Positions 47,555 to 57,452 are shown, counted from the first letter of the stretch. The stretch: DNA of 64,000 bases from Chlorobaculum parvum NCIB 8327 (GCF_000020505.1 NC_011027.1:1534001-1598000); one strand, 5' to 3'. Translations and numbers: made by a program. Notes: a model not told the origin generated them from the letters alone.

Positions 47555-49417
47555 TTACTCCAGAACCAGAAATACTTTTATTTTGCCTTGTAATGATTTG
47601 GGAACCGGATATATTTGAAGCCATGTCGGGACGTTTCCTTTCCAAAGCTGGTGGTGAAATATTTCACCCATATCATTCTTTGCTTTGTCATCCTGAATAA
47701 AATAATCACCGATTCCTGACTCTGGTCTACCTATGATTATTACCTGTATACCCCTTCGTTGAATAATCATATGGGCATCACTTTCGTTTAGCGCATTCAT
47801 AACATGATAGGTATCAAGTATACCTGAAACATTCCGATGTGATGGTGTACCAATAACCTCATGTGGAGTTTTATAAAGAATTAAGGGGCCCATGTACATA
47901 CTTGTAAGAGTTCGTCTTTTTTCTTCTTTAAAAAATTTATCCTCATTAAGATAGCGGCTAAATTGTAACAAAAATTTTCCATCCCTTAACAAATTCCCCT
48001 GACTACTGGAGCTAAACATCTTAACAGGAAGAATAAACAAACCAAAACAACAAACAATAATATAAAATGATCTTACCAACGCATTATATGGCTGGCCAAC
48101 ATTATTCTGAATATACGCAAAAGGAAGATAAAGCAAATAAGAAACTGGTATTAAAGCGCATAAAAAAGCATATGTAATCATACGATAAGTCAAGGCTGAC
48201 CAAACTATAAAAAATATATTCACAATCATTATAAATACCCAAACTTTCTTCTGCCTATCAAAACTATGCCACACAAAAAAAGAACTGATAGGAATCGCAG
48301 GCAGCGTCATAGCCCAATATACAATAGCTGATTTCGGCAAATGGCTATTCGCAGAAAACAATCCAGTAAACTCTGTTGTTTGATTTAAATAGATTGATTT
48401 TACTACAGGATCAATTTCTGCAAGTGGGCTTCTAAAAAAGAGCGGGAATAATTCGTGCATCAAAAAAATACACACAAAAACCCCAAATATTGCCGCAAAA
48501 ATTCGAGAAATTTTCTTCTCAATAATCTTAGAATACCGGCTCACGAAAAAGATAACTATCCAAAAGAACGTAATAGTAAGCCAAAGAAATACATGAACGA
48601 TTGATCGACGATCATAAACGACTTTCATTAAATCATCGAATCTTGTATCAACAAGCATTGTCAACAACGTTGAAATCAACAACGTAAAAGAGAAGAGAAT
48701 ATTTTTACTTTCAAAAGGCTTACCCTCAATTACCCAAGCAAATCCTAAAACAGAAAAAGCGATTAGAACGATTACAATATTTTCAATACTAAACCAAAGA
48801 GAGATACCGCCAACAATCCCACATATAGAAAGTATTTTCAAATTATCATTCAAAATCGACTTAATAAAGAGAACTATAAATAGTGAAAAAATAAAAAGAA
48901 GCGCTCCATGGTGATCGGGAATACCCGGCATAAATACGGAAGTGATTTCTGGCTGAAAAGGAAAAATAATCCCAAAAAGAGAAGCGCGTGCATCTCCAAT
49001 CAAATCACGAACCCCCCAAAAAAGCACAAGAAAAGAACAAATATGTAAAATTGGGTTAACAAACATGGACCACCAAAAAAGAGCGGCATTAAAACCAACA
49101 AAAAAAGAACCCACATATGCTCCAGCATATAATATCAAATCAAAAGCTCTCGTCCAGTGAAGATGCTCACCATATGGAGCATTACTTCGAGGAATTATAG
49201 TATCGTATAAATTGCCTGTATGATATAAACTTTCAACTCTCAAGAGATGCCAGTACCCATCAAAATCACGCAGTGTTATTTGATTTAAAATCGCCTCATG
49301 GTTATTAATGAAAATTGATGCATGAATTAACAGAATCACTATAACAATAAATACCGGATGGTATCCGCTTTCTTCATTATCATAAGCCACAAAATGATCA
49401 TTGACATTTTTCAGCAT
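47555..49417 (-). CDS. STT3-like GT-C membrane glycosyltransferase
   Basis: A 620-residue integral membrane protein with 11-13 helices and a C-terminal soluble domain. The first external loop carries LRDFDGYWHLLRVE, an acidic motif like that of STT3/PglB, and MPGIPDHHGALL follows at the place of a second conserved motif. The C-terminal domain (after residue 480) lacks a clear WWDYG motif, so oligosaccharyltransferase function cannot be claimed; a lipid-linked sugar transferase is safer. The AT-rich DNA differs strongly from the flanks. Confidence 0.75.
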   Translation of the reverse strand: MLKNVNDHFVAYDNEESGYHPVFIVIVILLIHASIFINNHEAILNQITLRDFDGYWHLLRVESLYHTGNLYDTIIPRSNAPYGEHLHWTRAFDLILYAGAYVGSFFVGFNAALFWWSMFVNPILHICSFLVLFWGVRDLIGDARASLFGIIFPFQPEITSVFMPGIPDHHGALLFIFSLFIVLFIKSILNDNLKILSICGIVGGISLWFSIENIVIVLIAFSVLGFAWVIEGKPFESKNILFSFTLLISTLLTMLVDTRFDDLMKVVYDRRSIVHVFLWLTITFFWIVIFFVSRYSKIIEKKISRIFAAIFGVFVCIFLMHELFPLFFRSPLAEIDPVVKSIYLNQTTEFTGLFSANSHLPKSAIVYWAMTLPAIPISSFFVWHSFDRQKKVWVFIMIVNIFFIVWSALTYRMITYAFLCALIPVSYLLYLPFAYIQNNVGQPYNALVRSFYIIVCCFGLFILPVKMFSSSSQGNLLRDGKFLLQFSRYLNEDKFFKEEKRRTLTSMYMGPLILYKTPHEVIGTPSHRNVSGILDTYHVMNALNESDAHMIIQRRGIQVIIIGRPESGIGDYFIQDDKAKNDMGEIFHHQLWKGNVPTWLQIYPVPKSLQGKIKVFLVLE

Positions 49418-49823
49418 TTTACGTCTCTTTTTTTTAAATATATCCGCAATAACTTTCAGGCCGATCTTTTTTATTCACGCAAAAAAAATTATCGTTTTAA
49501 TTTACCATTCTACTCAACTACTCTCAACTTATAATTATGACAGATTCAGATAACATCCAAACGTATTTAACGACTTTGATTTTTACAAAATGCAGAATAA
49601 TATACAAAATATCGCCGCTTATAAACCAATACTTTTGATTAAAACAGTGGCTTTTTAAGTTGGGAATTTCAAGAATAACAAACAGGCTCTCGCTTCATCC
49701 ATATGATTTAATTTACCAGGTATTGTGATACTGACCGATGGCATTTTTTGCATTCTCTGAACTTCTAAAAACTGCTTTCAGCCAATGGAAAGAAGCTTGT
49801 CCTTAGCCACCGGTCTTGCCCCC
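49418..49823. other. 406-base AT-rich gap
   Basis: Upstream region of the GT-C gene up to the IS remnant. Likely contains the promoter for the minus-strand island genes; no other feature found. Confidence 0.3.
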
Positions 49824-50413
49824 CTGTCCCCCACCCAGAAAACTGGACCGATCTAAAATAGAGTTTTCGGGCAACGAGTAACTCGAACCAAACAAGGAAA
49901 AACTGCCATGAAACAAAAAAATTCATTGGGGCGCAGATGGCCATTGCTCGCCGTCAGGCCAAAACCAGTCTCCGTATCGAAGGTGGGCATGGATCTCGTA
50001 GCCGATCGGCAAATCAAGGCTTATGATGTCGTGAAACATCTAAACCATCAGGTTCACAGTCGAAAGGTTGTATGCCTGGCGCGGCTGCGAGGCGATAATG
50101 GTTGCGTGTTCATCCCGAAGAAGCTGGATCGCTGAGCTTATGACAGGGAGTGCCGGACTTCTCCCGTTCTGGCAAACCGACGGATAACCCCTATATTGAA
50201 TCATTTAACAGGAAGTTACAGGACAAGTGCCTGTCGGAAAACTGGCTCCTGGACATGGAAGATGCGAGGCAGAAAATCGAAGCCTGGCGAAAGGAATACA
50301 GCGCGCTCTGGCCCCATTATTCCTTGAAACAAGTGACACCTATGGAATGCATTGCAACACAATGCAATAGATCTGAAAACTCTAATTTAGCCATTCCAGC
50401 TACGGGCATATAA
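49824..50413 (+). mobile_element. Decayed IS3-family element
   Basis: The left end has an IS3-like terminus (TGTCCCCCACCC..ACTGGACC at 49824-49847). The transposase remains as fragments: MDLVADRQ (catalytic start of the integrase core), DNGCVFIPKKLDR, then a stop in place of an expected Trp, a frame change, and DFSRSGKPTDNPYIESFN with a C-terminal RQKIEAWRKEYSALWPHYSL. An internal deletion, a stop and a frameshift show that it is inactive. It sits exactly between the AT-rich island and the rfb operon. Confidence 0.8.
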
Positions 50414-50461
50414 GCAGATTTACGATTTACAACGAAGTCTTTAGGCGTAAAACAAACTATC

Positions 50462-51238
50462 ATGAAAGCTGTTATTCTTGCAGGTGGTCTCGGCACCCGC
50501 ATCTCCGAAGAGACTCACCTGAAGCCAAAACCGATGATTGAAATCGGTGGCAAGCCGATTCTATGGCACATCATGAAAATTTATTCGGCTTACGGCGTTC
50601 ACGACTTCATCATCTGCTGCGGTTACAAGGGTTACCTGATAAAAGAGTATTTCGCCAACTACTTTCTGCACATGTCGGACATCACGTTCGACATGGAGCA
50701 TAACGAGATGCAGGTCCATCATCATAAAGCCGAGCCCTGGCGCGTCACCCTGATCGATACTGGCGAACACACAATGACAGGTGGCCGTCTCAAGAGAGTG
50801 CAAGACTATGTGAAAGACGAGAAGGAGGTCTTTTTTACCTATGGAGATGGTGTTAGCAATATCAACATAGATAAATTGCTTGCTTTTCACCGTTCCAAGG
50901 GAGTAAAGGCTACTCTTACGGCAACCATGCCTGCTTCCGGTCGCTTTGGCGTGCTCGACATCGATAAGAACCACAAGGTTCATACCTTTAAGGAAAAGCC
51001 CAGAACCGATGGAGCAATGATTAATGGCGGCTTTTTCGTTCTCTCGCCTGAGGTGATCGATTATATTGAAGGTGATCACACCTCATGGGAACGGGAACCT
51101 CTGGAGCGTCTTGCTGGAGAAGGTGAGCTTGCCGCTTATGCCCATCATGGGTTCTGGCAGCCAATGGATACCCTGCGTGACAAGGTAATGCTCGAAGAAC
51201 TCTGGAAAACGGGCGCCGCTCCATGGAAGCTCTGGTAA
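50462..51238 (+). CDS. rfbF: Glucose-1-phosphate cytidylyltransferase
   Basis: Makes CDP-glucose from CTP and glucose 1-phosphate, the entry to CDP-dideoxy sugars. The 258-residue protein begins MKAVILAGGLGTRISEETHLK with PKPMIEIGGKPILWHIM, and has FFTYGDGVSNINI and GGFFVLSPEVIDYI, all RfbF marks. First gene of the operon, directly after the IS remnant; no strong ribosome site is visible. Confidence 0.95.
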   Translation: MKAVILAGGLGTRISEETHLKPKPMIEIGGKPILWHIMKIYSAYGVHDFIICCGYKGYLIKEYFANYFLHMSDITFDMEHNEMQVHHHKAEPWRVTLIDTGEHTMTGGRLKRVQDYVKDEKEVFFTYGDGVSNINIDKLLAFHRSKGVKATLTATMPASGRFGVLDIDKNHKVHTFKEKPRTDGAMINGGFFVLSPEVIDYIEGDHTSWEREPLERLAGEGELAAYAHHGFWQPMDTLRDKVMLEELWKTGAAPWKLW

Positions 51239-51245
51239 AGTGGTA

Positions 51246-52328
51246 ATGGCGGATGAGACGATGCTGAACAACTTATTTTGGGCCGGTAAAAAAGTTCTTG
51301 TAACCGGGCACAGCGGTTTCAAGGGCTCCTGGCTTGTTATCTGGCTGAAGATGATGGGAGCCGAGGTCTCCGGCTACGCCCTCGCTCCGTTGACTTCAAA
51401 CGACAACTTCGTACTCTCCGGCATCGGAGAGCATATCGCCTCTCAAATCGGTGATGTCAGGGATTTTGACACACTGTTTCGCGTTTTTGAACGGCAGCAG
51501 CCGGAGATCGTTTTTCATCTCGCCGCCCAGCCGCTGGTCAGGTATTCATACGAAAATCCCAAAGAGACCTATGACGTCAATGTTGGCGGCACGGTCAACG
51601 TTTTTGAATGCTGCCGCCGCTGCGATTCGGTTCGGGTGATCATCAACGTCACGACCGACAAGTGTTACGAAAACAGGGAGTGGGTCTGGGGTTACCGGGA
51701 AAACGACCGGCTTGGCGGATTCGATCCCTACAGTTCAAGCAAGGCGTGCAGCGAACTGGTGACTGAGGCTTTCCGGAACTCCTTTTTCAATCCTGCGGAC
51801 GTTGCCCGACATGGCAAAAGTCTGGCGTCGGCCAGAGCCGGCAACGTTTTCGGAGGCGGCGACTGGCAGGTTGACCGGATTCTCCCAGACTGCATAAGGC
51901 ATCTCGAAAGGGGTGAACCGATCGTGGTGAGAAATCCTCACGCTGTCCGCCCGTGGCAGCATGTGCTCGAACCGCTTTCCGGCTACCTGCTGCTGGCCGA
52001 GAAGCTCTTCGAGAATCCTGGGGTTTACGAAGGGGCCTGGAATTTCGGGCCGGAAGAGTCCAGCTTCCTGACGGTCGGTGCACTGGTCGATTCTGTCGTC
52101 AAGGTCTGGGGAAGCGGATCGCGGGAAAACCGTTCAAATCCGGAGGCAGTTCACGAGGCCCATCTGCTCAGGCTCGACATCACCAAGGCCAAAGCGCTTC
52201 TCGGCTGGAAGCCGATATGGAGCATCGATCGCGCGGTCAGCGAAACGGTGAACTGGTACCAGCAGTACCAAAGTGGCCGGATATTAGAGATTTGCCAGGC
52301 GCAGATCGAGGCTTACATGAATAGTTGA
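51246..52328 (+). CDS. rfbG: CDP-glucose 4,6-dehydratase
   Basis: Extended SDR that forms CDP-4-keto-6-deoxyglucose. NAD loop VLVTGHSGFKGSWL, then FHLAAQPLVRYSYENP, TTDKCYENREWVWGY and YSSSKACSELVTEAF (YxxxK) are visible. Start ATG 51246 is chosen; GTG 51240 is an alternative, leaving 7 or 1 bases after rfbF. About 360 residues, usual size. Confidence 0.95.
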   Translation: MADETMLNNLFWAGKKVLVTGHSGFKGSWLVIWLKMMGAEVSGYALAPLTSNDNFVLSGIGEHIASQIGDVRDFDTLFRVFERQQPEIVFHLAAQPLVRYSYENPKETYDVNVGGTVNVFECCRRCDSVRVIINVTTDKCYENREWVWGYRENDRLGGFDPYSSSKACSELVTEAFRNSFFNPADVARHGKSLASARAGNVFGGGDWQVDRILPDCIRHLERGEPIVVRNPHAVRPWQHVLEPLSGYLLLAEKLFENPGVYEGAWNFGPEESSFLTVGALVDSVVKVWGSGSRENRSNPEAVHEAHLLRLDITKAKALLGWKPIWSIDRAVSETVNWYQQYQSGRILEICQAQIEAYMNS

Positions 52329-52345
52329 CAAGCGGAGAAATGCGT

Positions 52346-53092
52346 ATGAAGGTGGTGTTTCTCGGCACGAACGGATGGTATGACTCATCCACAGGCAAGA
52401 CGATCTGTACTCTTGTCGAAACCAGCGCATCGGTGATCGTGCTCGATGCCGGTAACGGCTTGCAGAACGCTGACCGGTTCATGTGTGCCGACAAACCGGT
52501 TCACCTGTTTCTGAGTCATCTGCATCTCGATCATATTATCGGCCTGCACCTGCTCAACAAGTTCAGTATTCCAAAAGGACTGACCATTCATTGCCGTAAG
52601 GGCGATCTCCAACATCTCAAAACCATCATCGCCCCGCCCTACTCCCTGCCTTTTTCCGCCCTTTCGTATCCGGTTACGCTCAGGGAGCATGACGGAACAG
52701 CCATCGAACTCGACGGCTTTACGGTTCAGTCGGCTCCAATGCGCCACTCGGTACCCACGATCGGCTTTCGCTTAGGCATCGAAGGCAAAACCGTGGCCTA
52801 TTGCCCCGACACCGGCTACTGCCAAAGCGCGGTCGAGCTGGCCAGCAATGCCGATCTGTTGATAGCCGAATGTGCTTTTCGAAGTGGCGAAGAGAATCAG
52901 GACTGGCCGCATCTCAATCCCGAAAGCGCAGCCAGGCTCGCCCTCGAGGCAGGAGCCAAACAGCTCGCGCTGGTGCATTTCGATGCGTTCAGGTATCCCG
53001 ACAGGAAAAGCCGGATGGAGGCGGAACAGGCCGCGCGCAAGATTTTTGTGAACGTTCTGGCAGCCGAAGACGATCAGATTATTGCGTTATAA
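52346..53092 (+). CDS. Metallo-beta-lactamase-fold hydrolase
   Basis: A 248-residue MBL-fold enzyme of the RNase Z/PhnP-like branch. The metal motif SHLHLDHIIG (HxHxDH) is near residue 58, with later ligands in APMRHSVPTIGFR, YCPDTGY and LVHFDAF. ATG 52346 has GGAG 8 bases upstream and is preferred to upstream starts. Its place between rfbG and rfbH, which normally adjoin, is unusual; it may act on a cyclic or diester intermediate or a nucleotide sugar, but that is speculation. Confidence 0.82.
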   Translation: MKVVFLGTNGWYDSSTGKTICTLVETSASVIVLDAGNGLQNADRFMCADKPVHLFLSHLHLDHIIGLHLLNKFSIPKGLTIHCRKGDLQHLKTIIAPPYSLPFSALSYPVTLREHDGTAIELDGFTVQSAPMRHSVPTIGFRLGIEGKTVAYCPDTGYCQSAVELASNADLLIAECAFRSGEENQDWPHLNPESAARLALEAGAKQLALVHFDAFRYPDRKSRMEAEQAARKIFVNVLAAEDDQIIAL

Positions 53093-53123
53093 CCACAAGC
53101 AGAAACAGGAGCCCGGATAATTG

Positions 53124-54416
53124 ATGACAAACAAGGCAGAAGCTCTGAAGCAGGAGATCCTGAACAAAACCAGAGAGTACTACGAACTGGTGCACAAGCC
53201 TGCTCAGCAAGCCCCATTTCAACCCGGTCAGTCACGGGTGGCTTACGCCGGCAGGGTGTTCGATGCGCAGGAGATGGTCAACCTTGTTGACAGTTCACTG
53301 GAATTCTGGCTGACCTCCGGGCGGTATGCCGAGCAGTTTGAAAAAGAGTTTGCAACATTTCTTGGTGTTCAATATTGCTCCCTTACCAATTCCGGTTCCT
53401 CTGCAAACCTGTTGGCCTTTATGGCGCTTACTTCACCGAAACTCGGCGAGCGCCGGATAAAGCCGGGTGATGAAGTCATAACGGTAGCTGCCGGCTTTCC
53501 AACCACGGTAGCCCCGATTATCCAGTATGGAGCCATTCCGGTCTTTGTGGATGTTGTACTGCCGACCTGTAACATAGATTGCTCGCAGCTTGAACTTGCT
53601 CTATCGGATAAAACGAAAGCCGTCATGCTGGCACACACGCTGGGCAACCCTTTTGATCTTGCAACAGTCAAGGCGTTCTGTGATGCCAACAATCTGTGGC
53701 TGATAGAAGACAATTGCGATGCTCTTGGATCGCGCTATGAGTTGAACGGGAAATGGCGATATACCGGAACCATTGGCCATATAGGCACCTCCAGTTTTTA
53801 TCCCCCACACCATATGACCATGGGTGAAGGTGGGGCTATCTACACTGATGATCCGCTGCTTAAAAGGTTGATCGATTCATTCCGGGACTGGGGTCGAGAC
53901 TGCTGGTGCCCTTCAGGCAGGGACAACACCTGCGGGAACCGCTTTGGGCAGCAGTTTGGAGAGCTTCCGTTCGGTTACGATCACAAATATGTTTATTCGC
54001 ATTTCGGATACAATCTGAAAGTGACCGATATGCAGGCCGCCATTGGGTGCGCTCAACTTGAAAAACTGCCGGACTTCATTGCTGCACGCAAAAAAAACTG
54101 GCAGATGCTTCGTGATGGGCTGGCGCCCCTGGAAGACCGGTTCATATTGCCCGAGGCGACAAAAGACAGCGAGCCATCATGGTTCGGATTCTTGATGACG
54201 GTAAGAGAAAATGCAGGTATTACACGCGACCAGATGGTCAACCATCTTGAGGCTAACGGAATCCAGACCAGAATGCTATTTGCCGGGAATCTCGTCAAAC
54301 ACCCATGTTTTGATGAGATGCGTCGCGACCGAAAAGGCTACCGGGTGGTGAGGGGGCTAAAAGTCACCGACAAAATCATGCGAGATACTTTCTGGTTGGG
54401 GTGTATCCGGGAATGA
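53124..54416 (+). CDS. rfbH: CDP-6-deoxy-D-xylo-4-hexulose-3-dehydrase
   Basis: PMP-dependent [2Fe-2S] dehydrase (E1) that removes the C3 hydroxyl of CDP-4-keto-6-deoxyglucose. In place of the usual PLP lysine it has His in YPPHHMTMGEGGAI, the mark of this family; Fe-S cysteines are in RDCWCPSGRDNTC. The 430-residue length is typical. The partner reductase (E3, RfbI/AscD) is not in the window, so electrons must come from elsewhere. ATG 53124 follows an AGGAG site. Confidence 0.94.
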   Translation: MTNKAEALKQEILNKTREYYELVHKPAQQAPFQPGQSRVAYAGRVFDAQEMVNLVDSSLEFWLTSGRYAEQFEKEFATFLGVQYCSLTNSGSSANLLAFMALTSPKLGERRIKPGDEVITVAAGFPTTVAPIIQYGAIPVFVDVVLPTCNIDCSQLELALSDKTKAVMLAHTLGNPFDLATVKAFCDANNLWLIEDNCDALGSRYELNGKWRYTGTIGHIGTSSFYPPHHMTMGEGGAIYTDDPLLKRLIDSFRDWGRDCWCPSGRDNTCGNRFGQQFGELPFGYDHKYVYSHFGYNLKVTDMQAAIGCAQLEKLPDFIAARKKNWQMLRDGLAPLEDRFILPEATKDSEPSWFGFLMTVRENAGITRDQMVNHLEANGIQTRMLFAGNLVKHPCFDEMRRDRKGYRVVRGLKVTDKIMRDTFWLGCIRE

Positions 54417-54475
54417 GCGAGGAAAAAATTTCCTGGATTATACAAGTTCTATCAAAAAAGGTAGAAGGAAGATGA

Positions 54476-55630
54476 TTGAACAAAAAAAAAGAGTTGTCAA
54501 GGGCGTGTCCTGTTTGCGGGTGCGGTTATGGGGAGATTATCCACCACATGGATTTTGTTTTGGAACCAGAAAACCCCTTGCCTACCTCATATGATGTTGT
54601 AAAATGCACAGATTGCTCATTTCTGTTTGCCGATGTTGATGCTGATCAGGCGAAGTATGATTTGTATTATGAGCTGCTTTCTAAGTATGAAGATAAGAAT
54701 ACAGCCTCAGGCTATGGCGATACAGAATACGATAAAAAACGATTGTCTGTTACTGCTGATTTTATATCAGGGCTATTGAGCAGAGAGAAGGCTATTCTTG
54801 ACATTGGTTCCGGAGGTGGTGGACTGTTAAAAGAACTAAAAGAAAAAGGATATTCAGACTTAAACGCTCTTGAGCCTGCCTCGAAGTGTGTTCACGAAAT
54901 GCCTTCTTACATTAATGGAAAGTCAGGATCGTTATTCGATGATTTGATGCAGATTTTTGAGGGCAAGAAATTTGACTTGATTATCCTTTCTCATGTGGCT
55001 GAACATATTTATGATTTAAAAGGGGCGCTAAAAAATGTTATATCCCTTCTTAAAGCGGATGGTAAGATTTATATAGAGGTGCCTGACGCATCAAGATATG
55101 CTAATTTTTATAAAGTCCCGTTTTATTACTTTGATGTTGAGCATATAAATCATTTTGATCGTAACTCATTGGATCACCTTGCTCTTTCTGTTGGTTTGGC
55201 CAGTAATGAGGTGGTAGAAAAAATTATTGAGGTCAGCGGAACTGATTTATATCCAGCAGTGGGCATGGTTTTTATTCGTTCAAATGCTGGATATGAATTA
55301 AAAAAATATGTTGCCAAGTCACTACTTGACACTCGGCTTGAGTCGTTAAAAAACATTATTGACTCACAGCTCAATATAGCTATATGGGGAGCAGGCAATT
55401 ATACCAAGCGCCTGCTTGCGTCTTCAATGCTGGGTGAAGCAAAGATATCTTTCTTTGTTGATTCTGATAGTGGAAAACAGGGGAAGTCGTTATTCGGCCG
55501 TCCGGTTTTTGGGCCAAATGTGTTGTGTGAATTTTCCGGACCTGTTGTTGTTGCTTCAGCACTGTTTGCTTCGGAGATTCTTGAGCAAATAAAGAAGATG
55601 AAAATCGACAATCAAGTAATTGTTCTTTAA
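54476..55630 (+). CDS. Sugar C-methyltransferase (zinc-binding, SAM-dependent), start frameshifted
   Basis: NDP-sugar C-methyltransferase of the NovU/TylC3 type: an N-terminal zinc site (CPVCGCGYG and VVKCTDCSF), SAM loop ILDIGSGGGGLL near residue 103, and a C-terminal alpha/beta domain (AIWGAGNYTKRLLA). It would methylate a keto-deoxy sugar nucleotide. The listed frame begins at a TTG. A better start, ATG 54472 after AGAAGGAAG, is out of frame by one base; shortening the A9 run at 54482-54490 by one A gives MIEQKKELSRACPVCG. Either the start is TTG or the run is variable or mis-sequenced. Confidence 0.85.
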   Translation: MNKKKELSRACPVCGCGYGEIIHHMDFVLEPENPLPTSYDVVKCTDCSFLFADVDADQAKYDLYYELLSKYEDKNTASGYGDTEYDKKRLSVTADFISGLLSREKAILDIGSGGGGLLKELKEKGYSDLNALEPASKCVHEMPSYINGKSGSLFDDLMQIFEGKKFDLIILSHVAEHIYDLKGALKNVISLLKADGKIYIEVPDASRYANFYKVPFYYFDVEHINHFDRNSLDHLALSVGLASNEVVEKIIEVSGTDLYPAVGMVFIRSNAGYELKKYVAKSLLDTRLESLKNIIDSQLNIAIWGAGNYTKRLLASSMLGEAKISFFVDSDSGKQGKSLFGRPVFGPNVLCEFSGPVVVASALFASEILEQIKKMKIDNQVIVL

Positions 55631-55655
55631 AGTTATTTAATCCTTTATTTGAGTT

Positions 55656-57452
55656 ATGAGAGTTGCCGATTATATAGCACAGCTTATCGCAGAACATGAG
55701 CAGACCGCGAAGACCGTTTTTATGGTCTCCGGCGGCGGAAACATGCACCTGATCGACGCTCTTGGCCGCAACGAAAAGCTCCGTTACGTCTGCAACCATC
55801 ACGAACAGGCCTGCGCGATCGCTGCCGAGGGATACTCGCGGGTGTCGAACCAGATTGGCATCGCCTATGTGACCACCGGGCCAGGCGGCACCAACGCCAT
55901 CACCGGCGTGATGGGGGCTTGGGTCGATTCGATTCCCATGCTGATTGTTTCCGGTCAGGTCAAATTCCAGACCACCATCGCCTCGCAGCCCGAACTCAAC
56001 CTTCGGCAACTCGGCGATCAGGAAATCAACATCGTCGATATCGTTCGTCCCATCACCAAGTATGCGGTGATGATTACTGACAAGAATTCGATTCGCTTCC
56101 ACCTCGAAAAAGCGTTGTATGAGGCCAAGCATGGCAGGCCTGGGCCGGTCTGGATCGACGTGCCGCTCGACATCCAGGGCGCGCAGATCGAGCCGGAATC
56201 GCTCGAAGGCTTCGCGCCGCCCCCCGAACCTGATTATGACCTGAAAATCGACCAGGTCATGACCGCTTTGAAGCGAGCCAAGCGTCCTGTGATAATCGCA
56301 GGAAACGGCATCGTACTCTCGGGCGCGGTCGGCAAGTTTCGGGCTTTGGCAGAAAAACTCGGCATTCCGGTGCTTGGCACTTTTGCCCGCTACGACATCG
56401 TAAAGGAGTCCGACCCTTGCTATGCGGGCCGGTTCGGAACCCTCGGGCATCGGGCGGGCAATTTCGCGGTACAAAACAGCGATCTTATCATCGCCATCGG
56501 AGCAAGACTTAACGTTCGAGCCATTAGCTATAACTGGGAATATTTCGGTCGTGAGGCCGAGAAAGTCGTTGTCGATATCGATGAGAACGAACTTAAAAAG
56601 CACACGATCAAAGCAGACATTCCCGTCTGTGCTGATGCGGGCGCGTTCATCAAGGCGTTGTCATGCGCACTTGAAACGCTATCACCGATGCATCAACAAT
56701 GGATGGAGCGGTGTCGCCGTTACCGGGAGACCTTCCCCACCATAATCGAAGAACGCCAGAAAGTCAAAATCAAGGTGGATTCGTACCATTTCTTCGATGT
56801 GCTTTCAGACTGCGCCCCCGACAACGCGGTGTTCGTATTCGGAAACGGCACGGCATGCGTCTCTTCTTATCAGAGCTTGCGGCTCAAACAAGGACAGAAC
56901 ATTGTCGTCAACTCGGGCTGTGCCTCGATGGGCTATGATCTTCCCGCAGCTATTGGAGCTTGTTATGCTGCGCCAGATCGCCAGATAATCTGCGTTACCG
57001 GCGACGGAAGTATGCAGATGAACATTCAGGAGTTGCAGACCATCGTTCACAATCACCTGCCGATAAAGCTGTTCGTACTGAACAACGAAGGGTATATTTC
57101 GATCCGAAACACCCAGCAAGGCTTTTTTAAAGGTCACTTTGTAGGTTGCGAAGCAAGTAGCGGCGTCAGTTGTCCCGATACCCTGAAAGTGGCCGAGGCC
57201 TATGGCCTGAAAAATGGCAGAATCGACAATCACCAAGGGCTTTCCGAGCAGATCAAAGCTTTTCTCTCAGAAGATGGACCGGTCGTATGCGAAGTCATGC
57301 TTGACCCCGGCGAAAAGATGGAACCCAAACTCTCTTCGGAAGTCAAGTCTGATGGCAGAATCGTCTCCAAACCGCTCGAAGACATGTTCCCGTTTCTCGA
57401 TCGTGATGTATTCAATCAACAGATGATTATCGGAACCATTGATGAAGATTAA
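55656..57452 (+). CDS. Thiamine-diphosphate enzyme, acetolactate-synthase-like
   Basis: A 598-residue ThDP enzyme with the usual three domains: pyrimidine-binding (catalytic Glu in HHEQACAIAAEGYSR near 49), central, and diphosphate-binding (GDGSMQMNIQELQT..NN near 447). It resembles acetohydroxyacid synthase, but there is no small subunit and the place in a sugar operon points to a C2 or acyl transfer to a sugar, as done by YerE in yersiniose synthesis, which also acts on a CDP-dideoxy keto sugar. Overlaps the next gene by 11 bases. Confidence 0.87.
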   Translation: MRVADYIAQLIAEHEQTAKTVFMVSGGGNMHLIDALGRNEKLRYVCNHHEQACAIAAEGYSRVSNQIGIAYVTTGPGGTNAITGVMGAWVDSIPMLIVSGQVKFQTTIASQPELNLRQLGDQEINIVDIVRPITKYAVMITDKNSIRFHLEKALYEAKHGRPGPVWIDVPLDIQGAQIEPESLEGFAPPPEPDYDLKIDQVMTALKRAKRPVIIAGNGIVLSGAVGKFRALAEKLGIPVLGTFARYDIVKESDPCYAGRFGTLGHRAGNFAVQNSDLIIAIGARLNVRAISYNWEYFGREAEKVVVDIDENELKKHTIKADIPVCADAGAFIKALSCALETLSPMHQQWMERCRRYRETFPTIIEERQKVKIKVDSYHFFDVLSDCAPDNAVFVFGNGTACVSSYQSLRLKQGQNIVVNSGCASMGYDLPAAIGACYAAPDRQIICVTGDGSMQMNIQELQTIVHNHLPIKLFVLNNEGYISIRNTQQGFFKGHFVGCEASSGVSCPDTLKVAEAYGLKNGRIDNHQGLSEQIKAFLSEDGPVVCEVMLDPGEKMEPKLSSEVKSDGRIVSKPLEDMFPFLDRDVFNQQMIIGTIDED

